A program made the position numbers and the translations under genes. Of a stretch of 64,000 bases of DNA, positions 1 through 8,150 are shown piece by piece. Below the pieces are notes generated by a model. The model had not been told where the DNA came from. It searched no databases and saw nothing but the letters and a program-made list of their open reading frames with translations. The number at the start of each line of letters is the position of its first letter. The first letter of the stretch is position 1. This DNA comes from PXAP01 sp046483315 (lineage in GTDB: Bacteria > Bacteroidota > Bacteroidia > Bacteroidales > PUMT01). The DNA lies in NCBI GenBank assembly GCA_046483315.1, contig JAWODJ010000012.1:1-64000 (forward strand). Direction: 5' to 3'.

Positions 1-97
1 TATCGGGTCGGGAGTTATAGACTGACTTCCCGCCTGCCTCACAACAGTATTGCACACTTTCAAGGCAGAGTATAAGGATGGGTAATTAAACATAAAG

Positions 98-109
98 AGG
101 CCGAAGCCT
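98..109 (-). terminator. Short UUCG-loop hairpin downstream of cysH
   Basis: On the minus strand the sequence reads AGGC-TTCG-GCCT followed by CTTTATGTTT, about 46 bases past the cysH stop. A 4-bp stem closed by a stable TTCG tetraloop with a weak T-rich tail may end the cysH transcript. The stem is short, so this is tentative. Nothing else is visible in bases 1-154. Confidence 0.3.
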
Positions 110-154
110 GGATATTTCCGCCTGTCGCTGCATGTCTCCCTGGTCCTTCATCTG

Positions 155-874
155 TTATGAGCCCTGTCCTGGCCTGTTATGCAGTCCGCACTCCTTCTTC
201 TCCGGCTCCTCCCACCACCAGCGCCCCGACCTCAGATCTGCACCCGGCTTCACTGCCCGGGTGCAGGGCTGGCAGCCTATACTCGGAAACCCCTTGTCAT
301 GAAGTATATGATAAGGTATATTATGTTCTTTGATATACTGCCACAACTGTTTCTCAGTCCATTCCGCCAGGGGATTCACCTTTACCAGGTTGTTGCCCCC
401 GTCCCACTCAACACTGTTGATGTTGAAACGGGTAACGGACTGCTCCCGGCGCAGACCGCATATCCATGCATCAAGTCCCCTGAATGCCCGTTTCAGGGGC
501 TCCACCTTCCTAATGCCGCAACATAACTGCCTGTTCTCTACACTGTCGTAGAACAGGTTGATGCCCTTCTCATTCACCATCTTTTCCACCCTCCTGTAAT
601 CGGGAAAGAACACCTCTATGGTTATGTTGTAATGCCGGCCGGTGCGCTCAAGCAACTCATAGCTTTCAGGAAACATACGGCCGGTGTCCAGTGTAAAAAT
701 GCGCACCGGGTAGCCGCTGCAGGCGATCATATGGGTAAGCACCTGGTCCTCTGCACCCAGGCTGCTGGCCAGGGCAATTTTATCACCGAAAGTTTGAAGG
801 GCAAGGTGTAAAATCTCTTCTGCACTTCTGCCCCCGCAACGTTCATTCAGTTCCTTTATCCTCTCTTTTTCCAT
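155..874 (-). CDS. cysH: Adenylylsulfate (APS/PAPS) reductase, Fe-S type
   Basis: Reduces adenylylsulfate to sulfite and AMP with thioredoxin as electron donor, in the cytoplasmic sulfate assimilation pathway. The 239-residue protein has the PP-loop-like SSLGAEDQ near residue 37, LDTG at 62-65, a CC pair at 118-119, CQPC at 201-204, and the C-terminal catalytic ECGLH at 228-232. In this family the CC plus CxxC quartet binds a [4Fe-4S] cluster and marks enzymes that accept APS; PAPS-specific E. coli-type enzymes lack it. APS is therefore the probable substrate, which is inference from the motif. The start ATG is at 874, with a good promoter 75-105 bases upstream. The gene is divergent from an outer-membrane protein gene. 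The ATP sulfurylase genes cysD and cysN lie about 41 kb away. Confidence 0.93.
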   Translation of the reverse strand: MEKERIKELNERCGGRSAEEILHLALQTFGDKIALASSLGAEDQVLTHMIACSGYPVRIFTLDTGRMFPESYELLERTGRHYNITIEVFFPDYRRVEKMVNEKGINLFYDSVENRQLCCGIRKVEPLKRAFRGLDAWICGLRREQSVTRFNINSVEWDGGNNLVKVNPLAEWTEKQLWQYIKEHNIPYHILHDKGFPSIGCQPCTRAVKPGADLRSGRWWWEEPEKKECGLHNRPGQGS

Positions 875-948
875 ATTATATTCGATAAACTTAAAATTCC
901 CCGCAACAGGCAGCGGTATACTTCAATATACTTTTCCTGTGTACCGTT

Positions 949-979
949 CAAAATTAAATCATTTGTACTTTACTGCAAA
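949..979 (-). promoter_or_regulatory. Bacteroidota-type promoter for cysH
   Basis: Read on the minus strand, TTTG (979-976) is followed by a 19-base spacer and TAATTTTG (956-949). This is an exact match to the Bacteroidota primary-sigma consensus TTTG-N19-TAnnTTTG. It predicts a leader of roughly 65-70 bases before the cysH ATG at 874. Confidence 0.65.
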
Positions 980-1051
980 ACAAAAAAGAGGCCGGCAGGG
1001 GGCAGATAATTTTTTTACCTGCCTGTCCGTTATGAGTAAAAGCTTTTCAGG

Positions 1052-2785
1052 GTGAGAATCTACAACTTCCTTCTTCTGCTTATTATACCTGTCATACCCG
1101 TAAACGGGCAACTCAGGCTGAAAATAGAAAGCGCCGGCAACCTCACCGCAGAAGAGGTTATCACTGAAGTACTGCAGGAGAAAGAGTTTGACGACACCCT
1201 CGGTATTGAAAACCATCTCCGTAAGGTGACCGCTCTCCTTCACGACCGTGCCTGGCTGGAGGCTTCAATAGACAGCATCGTGTACCGGCCCGGTGGCGCC
1301 ACCGCCTGGCTGCACACAGGAAGGCAATATAACCGGGTGGAGGTATGCTTTGAGGGTATTGACCGGCAGGTTCTCCGGACTCTCAATATACGGCCGGACA
1401 GGTACCGGGACAGGACTATCGGTATAAGCACCTTCCGCGACCTGCAGAACAGGGTGCTGACTCATTACGAAAACTCGGGATATCCCTTCACCTCTGTAGC
1501 CCTTGGTGATATTGTGACAGATGACAATGTCATACGCGGCCGGCTAAAAATTGAGAAAAACCGTTACTACCGTATCGACAGCATCCATATATACGGGGAT
1601 GCCCGTGTGGAAAGCAAATACCTTTTCAGGCACCTCGGCATTCATCCCGGCGACCCGTACAGTGAAGAGCGGTTCCGCACAACCGGGCAACTGATAGATG
1701 AAACACCATTTTTAACACAGATAAGGGAGGCGGAGATGGAGTTCATGTCTGAGACAGCGGACCTCTACCTGTACCTTGGCAGCCGGCAGGCCAGCAGCTT
1801 CAGCGGAATAATAGGGATCCTGCCCGGCAGGGCGGGTAATAGTACCGGTTTTACGGGAGAAATAAACCTTGACCTGATCAATGCATTCAGAAAGATGGAA
1901 AGCATAAACCTGCAATGGCAGAGCCCGGCCAGCCAGGTGCAGCAGGTGGATGTTGAATTCGGGCAGTCATATCTGTTCGGAAGGTCTTTCGGGGCCGATA
2001 TCCAACTGCATATGTTCAGGCAGGACAGCACATATATGACAGTTGAGGCCGAGGGGGGGGTGCCCTTCACCATTCCGGGCAAAGGTGTGGTAAGGGTATA
2101 TGGAAGAACACTTAACACATCGCTGATCGGGGGGGGACAGGTTTCGGAACCGGATTTCCCGTCGGCAAAGGTGAGGGGTCAGATCTTCGGACTGTCATAC
2201 AGGCATAACAGGATCGATAACAGGATAAATCCATACAGGGGATGGCTGATCAGCACTTCCCTGGGCGGCGGAAACAAAAAAGTGTCACCGCCTGCCGAAA
2301 GCACCTATGAAGAAAGAAGATCCGGGTTCGGTGAAGCCACGGCCCGGCTGGAATGGTTTATACCTGTTACACGGCGCAGCACCGTGCTGCTGTCAGGCCT
2401 TTCGGGGATAAAAATCAATACAGGCGGGGAAAGGAGGGATAATCACTTTTTTGCCAATGAACTGTTCCGGCTGGGGGGACTGCATTCTGTTCGCGGATTT
2501 GATGAGAGAAGCCTGGCAGCCTCCGCCTATGCAATACAAAGGCTTGAATACCGATACCTGTTCGATGCGTCAGGTAATGTCTTCCTGTTCTTTGACTGGA
2601 TGGCCTACAGGCAGAAACTGCCGGGTTCAGTCATTTCTGATACACCGTTCGGGTTTGGGGGGGGACTGGCTGTCGGTACGCGTGCGGGACAGCTATCGGT
2701 AATATATGCACTGGGAAGGGAGCATAATAACCCGTTATCATTCCGCTCATCCAGGATACACGTTGGCATAATAAACAGGTTCTGA
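1052..2785 (+). CDS. Omp85/BamA-like outer membrane protein with POTRA domains
   Basis: A 577-residue protein with a signal peptide (hydrophobic residues 4-16, then VNG), POTRA-like repeats in the N-terminal half (for example the RIDSIHIYGDARV region, about residues 172-184), and a C-terminal beta-barrel carrying the VRGF motif (GLHSVRGFDERS) typical of the bacterial surface antigen/D15 family. Family members insert or export outer-membrane proteins or lipids. At 577 residues it is shorter than true BamA (about 800), so it is probably a TamA/BamA-like accessory protein. The start is GTG at 1052. The only upstream ATG (1032) opens a 7-codon frame whose TGA overlaps this GTG, so translational coupling is possible. 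Three G8 runs (2053-2060, 2129-2136, 2657-2664) lie inside the gene. Confidence 0.8.
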   Translation: MRIYNFLLLLIIPVIPVNGQLRLKIESAGNLTAEEVITEVLQEKEFDDTLGIENHLRKVTALLHDRAWLEASIDSIVYRPGGATAWLHTGRQYNRVEVCFEGIDRQVLRTLNIRPDRYRDRTIGISTFRDLQNRVLTHYENSGYPFTSVALGDIVTDDNVIRGRLKIEKNRYYRIDSIHIYGDARVESKYLFRHLGIHPGDPYSEERFRTTGQLIDETPFLTQIREAEMEFMSETADLYLYLGSRQASSFSGIIGILPGRAGNSTGFTGEINLDLINAFRKMESINLQWQSPASQVQQVDVEFGQSYLFGRSFGADIQLHMFRQDSTYMTVEAEGGVPFTIPGKGVVRVYGRTLNTSLIGGGQVSEPDFPSAKVRGQIFGLSYRHNRIDNRINPYRGWLISTSLGGGNKKVSPPAESTYEERRSGFGEATARLEWFIPVTRRSTVLLSGLSGIKINTGGERRDNHFFANELFRLGGLHSVRGFDERSLAASAYAIQRLEYRYLFDASGNVFLFFDWMAYRQKLPGSVISDTPFGFGGGLAVGTRAGQLSVIYALGREHNNPLSFRSSRIHVGIINRF

Positions 2786-2883
2786 CCGGGTTTTTAACTC
2801 AGAAGCTATTCAGACCATTTATAGATTAAGCATTTTTCACCATTTTAATTGTCCCGGGGTAATAAGAATACGATTCAAAAAAT

Positions 2884-2891
2884 TAATTTTG
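2884..2891 (+). promoter_or_regulatory. Candidate -7 element upstream of the thioredoxin operon
   Basis: TAATTTTG matches TAnnTTTG and lies in an AT-rich intergenic stretch 142 bases before the lipoprotein thioredoxin start. No convincing upstream TTTG was seen at the right distance. Confidence 0.35.
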
Positions 2892-3032
2892 CAATCTATA
2901 TATTAATATATCATTATATCATTATAATATGAATCCCCATGATACTGTGTAACACAAAAAGAGATGAACAAACCAGGGGGTTCCATCCACTTGAAACATT
3001 TAACATGAATTGCCGGTTAAAAGGGTAAAAAA

Positions 3033-3590
3033 ATGATATGGAAATTTTTTGTTTCGGTGATTGTACTTACGCTGGCATTATCTGCCCTGTCGTGCGAAAA
3101 GGATGATAACCGGGTGAATCCCCGTAACGATCATGAAGATGAGATACCGGTAAAGGCTCCGTATTTCAAACTCAAATCGCTTGAAGGAGATTCGATGTCA
3201 CTTGACGATACGGAGAACAAGGTGGTGGTGCTGTTCTTTTTCGGGCATTCCTGTGCGCCGTGCCGGACAGCAGCGGTAAGCATAGAAACCCGTCTCCGCA
3301 AGCCATACGAAGGACGTGACGACTATGCACTGCTGGGCATGGAAGCATCAAACGGCAACACCGCCGCGGTAAGCTCTTTCAGATCACTCACCGGAGTGAC
3401 TTTCCCCCTGCTGATGAATGCCTCCCATCAGGCAAATGCATATGAAACAACCATCGACAGGCTGATCATAGTGAACAGGTCAGGGTACATTCATCACAAA
3501 AGCAACCTGGCAGCAGGATGCGACCTTGACGATGTTGCCGAAAAAATAGGAATGATGCTGGCTGACCAGAACATGGAAATATGCGACTGA
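3033..3590 (+). CDS. Thioredoxin-fold lipoprotein (CAPC active site)
   Basis: A 185-residue envelope protein. The signal peptide ends in a lipobox with the lipidated cysteine at residue 21 (LSALSC), followed by an acidic linker and a thioredoxin-like domain with redox motif CAPC at 74-77 (GHSCAPCRTA). This matches the TlpA/ResA-like or AhpC-TSA-like group of periplasmic thiol-disulfide reductases. The CAPC dipeptide differs from the CGPC of cytoplasmic thioredoxin. The stop overlaps the start of the next thioredoxin gene by 10 bases, so the two are very likely translated from one mRNA together with the following DUF6029-like barrel. The specific substrate is unknown; it may be a partner of the second thioredoxin or of secreted cysteine proteins. 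Confidence 0.8.
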   Translation: MIWKFFVSVIVLTLALSALSCEKDDNRVNPRNDHEDEIPVKAPYFKLKSLEGDSMSLDDTENKVVVLFFFGHSCAPCRTAAVSIETRLRKPYEGRDDYALLGMEASNGNTAAVSSFRSLTGVTFPLLMNASHQANAYETTIDRLIIVNRSGYIHHKSNLAAGCDLDDVAEKIGMMLADQNMEICD

Positions 3591-4066
3591 CAATTCTGAT
3601 GCTGGTTGTGCTGGTTACCGTTGCCACAGACATCAGCACAGGGCAGAAAATAAATTTCAGCCTTTACGACCTGGAGAACAGGCAGCGGAGCTTCGCTGAA
3701 CTGAAGGGCGAAAAGCTCACCGTCATTGATTTCTGGGCCACATGGTGCCGTCCATGCCTCAGGGCTGTACCGGAGCTTAACGATATATACGATACCTACA
3801 GGGAAAAAGGCGTTAGTGTGATAGGCATAAACTGTGACGGTCCGAGAAGCGTATCAAAGGTTATCCCCCTGAGCAGGTCGCTGCAGATAAGATACCACAT
3901 TCTGAAAGACATGAACGCCGATGTAATGAAAAGACTCAATCTTTCAGCCTTCCCCACCCTGCTGATTGCAGATGACGATGGCAGCATTCTGTGGGTTCAC
4001 GAAGGTTTTATCCCCGGCGATGAAGTGATAATAAAACAGCAGATAGAAAAATACCTGGACGAGTAA
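3581..4066 (+). CDS. TlpA-like periplasmic thioredoxin (CRPC active site)
   Basis: A 161-residue exported thioredoxin. It has an N-terminal signal peptide (residues 1-21, ending near STGQ) and a thioredoxin fold with FWATWCRPC at 51-59, redox cysteines 56 and 59. A conserved cis-proline region follows (SAFPTLLIADDDG). The WCxPC context is that of the TlpA/ResA family, which reduces disulfides in the envelope, for example in cytochrome c maturation. The ATG at 3581 lies inside the end of the preceding gene, with which it is translationally coupled. It is followed after 17 bases by a beta-barrel protein gene, suggesting one redox/outer-membrane operon. Confidence 0.85.
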   Translation: MRLTILMLVVLVTVATDISTGQKINFSLYDLENRQRSFAELKGEKLTVIDFWATWCRPCLRAVPELNDIYDTYREKGVSVIGINCDGPRSVSKVIPLSRSLQIRYHILKDMNADVMKRLNLSAFPTLLIADDDGSILWVHEGFIPGDEVIIKQQIEKYLDE

Positions 4067-4083
4067 CCACACAATAGTTATCT

Positions 4084-5574
4084 ATGCCCCGCCTGCTGCT
4101 AATTTTCTGTTTTGCATTACCCGCCGTTATCCTGAATGCCCAGTTCAGCGGTCACAACCTTATCGAATTCCAGTACGGGAAGATGCCCGATGAAGATGAA
4201 AGCATGTTCCCTGCCCTGTACAACAGGGGTTTGGCGGACTACCACGCGGGCAGTTTCAGGGCCGGACTGACCCTGGAACAGTTCTACACGCCTTTCAGCA
4301 ACAGGAACCTGACAAGCCTGGCACAGTTCAGGCTGCACTACCTATCGGGGCCGCTGGAAGTGCGGGCAGGAAATTTCTACGAAACGCTGGGCCGCGGTCT
4401 GCTTCTCAGGTCGTATGAAATACACGGTGCCCTGCTGGAAGAAAAAAGTTACAGGGCCCGGCATTATTTCCACAGGGATATTTCGGGTGCCTCAGTGCGC
4501 TTTCGCAAAAACAATTTATCCGCCAAAGTGCTTTACGGGAAACCCCTCAACAACGCCTTTCCTCCCGGAATGGATATTCCGGGCCGCCGCCCCGATGATA
4601 TTGCTGCGCTGCAATCCGGCTACTCCTTCAAACGCCAGATTGCCGGTGCGTCGGTACTGATGCTTCAAAACGAATCCGGCATCAGGTGGTACGGCATGGT
4701 TAACCTCTCAGGAAACCTGGGCAACAACCTCTCCTACCACACCGAAATAGCACGCAGAATTGATGACCGCCCGCCCGGAGATTTCTCACAGCATGCGTCA
4801 TTTGCTTTCTACGGCTCGCTGAACTTCTCATTCAACTCCCTGGGGTTAAGCATGGAATACAAGAACTACAATGACTTCCAGCTCGGGGCAGGCTTCAACG
4901 AACCTCCCTCCCTGGTCAAAGATCACAGCTACAGGCTCCTTAACAGGAGCACCCATGTCTCGCAGGCTCTTAACGAAAAAGGTTACCAGGCTGAAGCTTT
5001 CTGGATGCTGCCCGATGCATCGGTCCTTACCCTTAACCATACCATCGCCGTGAATGACTTTGAAAAGCTGTTCGTCTTCAGGGAATATTATGTTGAGTAT
5101 TCCGGCGGTCCTGCTGGCAGGCACGACATAAAAATATTTGCCGACCTGGCACAGGACCCCATAAAGCAGGAAAGTGCCAGGGTCACTGCCGGTGCTTATG
5201 CCGGATGGCGTGCCGGCAGAACCCTTATACTAAGTACAGATCTTGAATTTCAGCGTTTTGACAGGGCAGACTATCCGGTCAGGAACATCCTGGCCTCTGT
5301 TGGCGCCAGTGCCGGGTCCCGCCTGAGTGCCTCACTGGTTATGGAGCTCAGCGACGACCCTTTCCTTTCGGAGGAAACAGCCGACACCCCCCTTGCTGCA
5401 GACACAGCCAAAAGGATCTGGCTTGGTGGCAATGTGGCATACAGGATAAAGAACAACCATAACCTGCAGGTGTTTGGAGGGCAACGCCGGGGAGGGCCCG
5501 CCTGCCACTCCGGGGTATGCTATGACATACTCGGTTTTACCGGTGTGGAAGTGAGACTTACCAGCAGGTTCTGA
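4084..5574 (+). CDS. DUF6029-like outer membrane barrel protein
   Basis: A 496-residue protein with a clear signal peptide (residues 1-19, ending LNAQ), many alternating-hydrophobicity strands, and a C-terminal phenylalanine (RLTSRF), all typical of an outer-membrane beta-barrel. The segment around residues 80-115 (RAGNFYETLGRGLLLRSYE) resembles what I recall of the Bacteroidota DUF6029 family, whose function is unknown. It is third in an apparent operon with two envelope thioredoxins, which hints at a role connected with disulfide-containing cargo or redox-sensitive assembly; this is inference from position. It could alternatively be an unrelated porin. The ATG at 4084 was chosen because it begins the signal peptide. 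Confidence 0.6.
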   Translation: MPRLLLIFCFALPAVILNAQFSGHNLIEFQYGKMPDEDESMFPALYNRGLADYHAGSFRAGLTLEQFYTPFSNRNLTSLAQFRLHYLSGPLEVRAGNFYETLGRGLLLRSYEIHGALLEEKSYRARHYFHRDISGASVRFRKNNLSAKVLYGKPLNNAFPPGMDIPGRRPDDIAALQSGYSFKRQIAGASVLMLQNESGIRWYGMVNLSGNLGNNLSYHTEIARRIDDRPPGDFSQHASFAFYGSLNFSFNSLGLSMEYKNYNDFQLGAGFNEPPSLVKDHSYRLLNRSTHVSQALNEKGYQAEAFWMLPDASVLTLNHTIAVNDFEKLFVFREYYVEYSGGPAGRHDIKIFADLAQDPIKQESARVTAGAYAGWRAGRTLILSTDLEFQRFDRADYPVRNILASVGASAGSRLSASLVMELSDDPFLSEETADTPLAADTAKRIWLGGNVAYRIKNNHNLQVFGGQRRGGPACHSGVCYDILGFTGVEVRLTSRF

Positions 5575-5671
5575 CAGTACCGTTTCACCACCGAGGCCGG
5601 CCTTTCCACGCACCTGTAAATTTATCCGGTTAAAAACATTAACATGGTCTTATAATTCCGTTTATAAAAAT

Positions 5672-5679
5672 TATATTTG
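5672..5679 (+). promoter_or_regulatory. Candidate -7 element for the small lipoprotein gene
   Basis: TATATTTG followed by C is an exact TAnnTTTG match 36 bases upstream of the ATG at 5716. The distal TTTG is not clear. Confidence 0.4.
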
Positions 5680-5715
5680 CCGGTATTGCATTTAATAATA
5701 TTAAAACACAGTTAA

Positions 5716-6099
5716 ATGAAAAAACTATTATTGATACTTGCCGTTCTGACCTTTGCCGTTGCGGGATGCCAGGAAGAGAAGCCTGCCGCGGTCAGGTTCT
5801 GTGCCGACATCAGGCCTAACAACCCCTGTATAGGCGAAGACACCGTTTTTCTCCATGGCACCAACGTATGGGCCCAGCTACTGCTTAACCCGGAGTTTGA
5901 TGGTACATCGGTTACCGGAAACCTTTATGGCTACCAGGACGGAAAGAGGGTTTTTATAGAATCCAAGGTTCATGAGCTCAGTGAAGGCCAGGAGATAGTA
6001 ATGGAAGCCATATTCCTTAATAACTGCGGGGAGTTCGAGGTTGAATTCCTTGACAGCCGGGGCAACCTGCTGGCCAAGGGAGGATTTGAAATCTGGTAA
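5716..6099 (+). CDS. Small lipoprotein of unknown function
   Basis: A 127-residue protein that I do not recognise. It begins with a lipoprotein signal peptide (MKKLLLILAVLTFAVAGC), lipidated cysteine at residue 18, and has three further cysteines at 29, 38 and 104 that could form disulfides after export. The rest is predicted beta-rich, with pairs such as SVTGNLYGY and FEVEFLDSRG, suggesting a compact Ig-like or lipocalin-like sandwich. It has its own candidate promoter and ends before a bidirectional terminator, so it appears monocistronic. Its position next to the thioredoxin operon makes it a conceivable disulfide substrate, but nothing in the sequence proves this. Confidence 0.7.
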   Translation: MKKLLLILAVLTFAVAGCQEEKPAAVRFCADIRPNNPCIGEDTVFLHGTNVWAQLLLNPEFDGTSVTGNLYGYQDGKRVFIESKVHELSEGQEIVMEAIFLNNCGEFEVEFLDSRGNLLAKGGFEIW

Positions 6100-6261
6100 A
6101 AAACACCTTAAACCACAGGGACAACATAAAGAAAGCCCCGAAAACAACTAAAATGCCGGCAACCAGGTCAGGCAGGAAGAAGGGGCACAGAAAAACATGG
6201 AAAACACCTGTACAAAAAGGTGTAAAATGTTCCCGCCCCTGAAAATTAAGCAGACGCCAAT

Positions 6262-6291
6262 AAAAAAAGCATCCCGGGGGATGCTTTTTTT
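6262..6291. terminator. Bidirectional intrinsic terminator
   Basis: A 13-bp perfect stem (AAAAAAAGCATCC, 6262-6274, with its complement at 6279-6291) closes a CGGG loop. The A-run on one side and T-run on the other make it a Rho-independent terminator on both strands. It serves the small lipoprotein gene (plus) and the susC/susD operon (minus), which converge here. Confidence 0.85.
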
Positions 6292-6309
6292 ATTTTTTAA
6301 ACATGAATC

Positions 6310-8121
6310 CTAGTAACCGGGATTCTGCTCCAGCACGTCGGGCTGCAGGTCAAGCTGAGCCTGCGGTATGGGCTGGTACTTGTCCCTTTCGGTGAATGTG
6401 GCGCCCTGCATAAAGGTCCTTATCTGGGTATCTGCAGCAGCAAATGCATTCAAAGTCTCAGCCATAGGCACGGAATTAAGTCCGGCGGGAAGCTCATCCC
6501 ATCTTCTCAGGTCAAAGAAACGCTGTCCCTCGGTAGCAAACTCAAGACGCAGCTCCCACTGCACGGCCCTCATGGCTTCTGCCTGGTCGGCAAAAGGAGG
6601 ATAAAGCCCTACATTGTAGTTGGCAGCCGGCTGAGTCCAGTCCACTGAGCCGCCTTCCAGGTAGTCACTGTCACCGGTACCGGGACCCCACGGATATACC
6701 TCGGGAGGAAGCTCGGTAATGAGCACACGGCCCATCACCACCTCGTTGTCCGCACGATCGCGTATCATGTTGATATATGTGCGGGCGGTCTCCAGGTCAT
6801 TCTCAAATGCAGCAACCTCGGCTCTCCACAGCAATACATGACCGTAGCGTATATAGCGGTAGTTGTTTGCATTGTTGCCCGTCATCCATCCTGTTGTTGT
6901 AGACAGACTGTAACGTTCTGACTTGTAAAAGAAAGGCTTGGAAGCCGGCATATATGGCCCGCCGTTGCTCTGGTCGCGGATCCAGTCACGGCCGCGCATG
7001 ATACCCCAGTCCCTGTAAGGAATGCCCCTGCGGCTTACCGTCCAGTCAAGACGCGGGTCAACCTCATCTTCAAAAGGCTCGAATGTAGCATCTGAAGACA
7101 CACCCTGGTCATTCTTAAGGTGAACATTTACCTGGTCGAATACCGGCAGTCCGTCTGCATCGACCCTGAAGGCATTCACAAGATTCTGCGAGGGCTGGTG
7201 GAAACCGCAGCACATGCCGATGTCGGCTCCATGGGGCCAGTTCAGGCCTATACCCATCTCTGCATTCCCCGAGCAGCAGGCACCGTCATTCACGTTGGCC
7301 TGGATCTCAAATATAGACTCGGCATTGTTGTTATGGGCTATCCTGTAGTTATCAAGATAGTTTGGCATAAGCTCAAACCTGCCGCTGTTGATGATAAAAT
7401 CAAGGTGAGGCTTGGCCGATGCATAATCCAGCACCTGGAGGTATGCCCTGGCAGCAAGAGCCCTGGCGGCATACCTGGTGGGACGTCCCGGATCGGACTG
7501 CGACTCGGGCAGGTTCTCCCATGCATACTGAAGGTCGCTGATGATATGATCAAGCACGGCACCTTCGGGGTTCATGTTGGGTACCTGTGTCGGATCTTCG
7601 GTCTCCTCGGTAATAATGGGGATATTCTTGAGCACCAGCCAGCCTTCAAAATTGTAAAGTGCCCTCAGGAAACGTGCCTCTGCAGTCTTTCTTGCCCTGA
7701 AGCCGTCATCCAGATCTTCGGTGGCATTTATTATCCTGAGAACCTCGTTGGCACGGTCAACGCCCATACCTATCGCCCACTTCCATTTATCTGCGGGATA
7801 GTTGTTGGTGGTCATCACCTCCCAGCGCTCAATATCGTTTGCAGGAACCTGGTCGGTAAGCTCCGAACCCTTGTATGCATCATCCGATGCGGCCGAACCG
7901 TATGTCCAGTTCTGGATTGATGCTCCCCAGCTCACTTCCCACACGGCGCCCCCGCTAATTATTCCGTATGCACCTACAAGCAGTGCATCGATACCTTTTT
8001 CGTTATAGAAGACCGTTTCGTCGGTCGACCCGAGGGGTCGTTTATCGAAAAAATCCTCCGAACATGAATATGATATGGCCAGAAGCATAACAGCGGCCAG
8101 TATTATTGATAGTTTTTTCAT
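6310..8121 (-). CDS. SusD/RagB family nutrient-binding lipoprotein (pair 1)
   Basis: A 603-residue surface lipoprotein. The signal peptide has its lipobox cysteine at residue 20 (ISYSC), followed by the SEDFFDKRPLGS pattern usual at SusD N-termini. The N-terminal half contains TPR-like helices (AEARFLRALYNFEGW) and the C-terminus has the hallmark RLEFATEGQRFFDLRRW segment. SusD proteins cap a SusC channel in the outer membrane and bind glycan or peptide ligands. The gene follows susC after 29 bases. No glycoside hydrolase, sulfatase or regulator is adjacent, so the substrate cannot be deduced. At about 600 residues it is on the long side for the family. Confidence 0.93.
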   Translation of the reverse strand: MKKLSIILAAVMLLAISYSCSEDFFDKRPLGSTDETVFYNEKGIDALLVGAYGIISGGAVWEVSWGASIQNWTYGSAASDDAYKGSELTDQVPANDIERWEVMTTNNYPADKWKWAIGMGVDRANEVLRIINATEDLDDGFRARKTAEARFLRALYNFEGWLVLKNIPIITEETEDPTQVPNMNPEGAVLDHIISDLQYAWENLPESQSDPGRPTRYAARALAARAYLQVLDYASAKPHLDFIINSGRFELMPNYLDNYRIAHNNNAESIFEIQANVNDGACCSGNAEMGIGLNWPHGADIGMCCGFHQPSQNLVNAFRVDADGLPVFDQVNVHLKNDQGVSSDATFEPFEDEVDPRLDWTVSRRGIPYRDWGIMRGRDWIRDQSNGGPYMPASKPFFYKSERYSLSTTTGWMTGNNANNYRYIRYGHVLLWRAEVAAFENDLETARTYINMIRDRADNEVVMGRVLITELPPEVYPWGPGTGDSDYLEGGSVDWTQPAANYNVGLYPPFADQAEAMRAVQWELRLEFATEGQRFFDLRRWDELPAGLNSVPMAETLNAFAAADTQIRTFMQGATFTERDKYQPIPQAQLDLQPDVLEQNPGY

Positions 8122-8150
8122 ATCGTTCTGTTATTTAGATTATTAATTTA

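Noticed and set aside
7120..7920. A 266-codon open frame on the plus strand opposite susD
   Set aside because: It is antisense to a well-supported SusD gene, has no recognisable domain, and such frames are common opposite GC-rich Bacteroidota genes.
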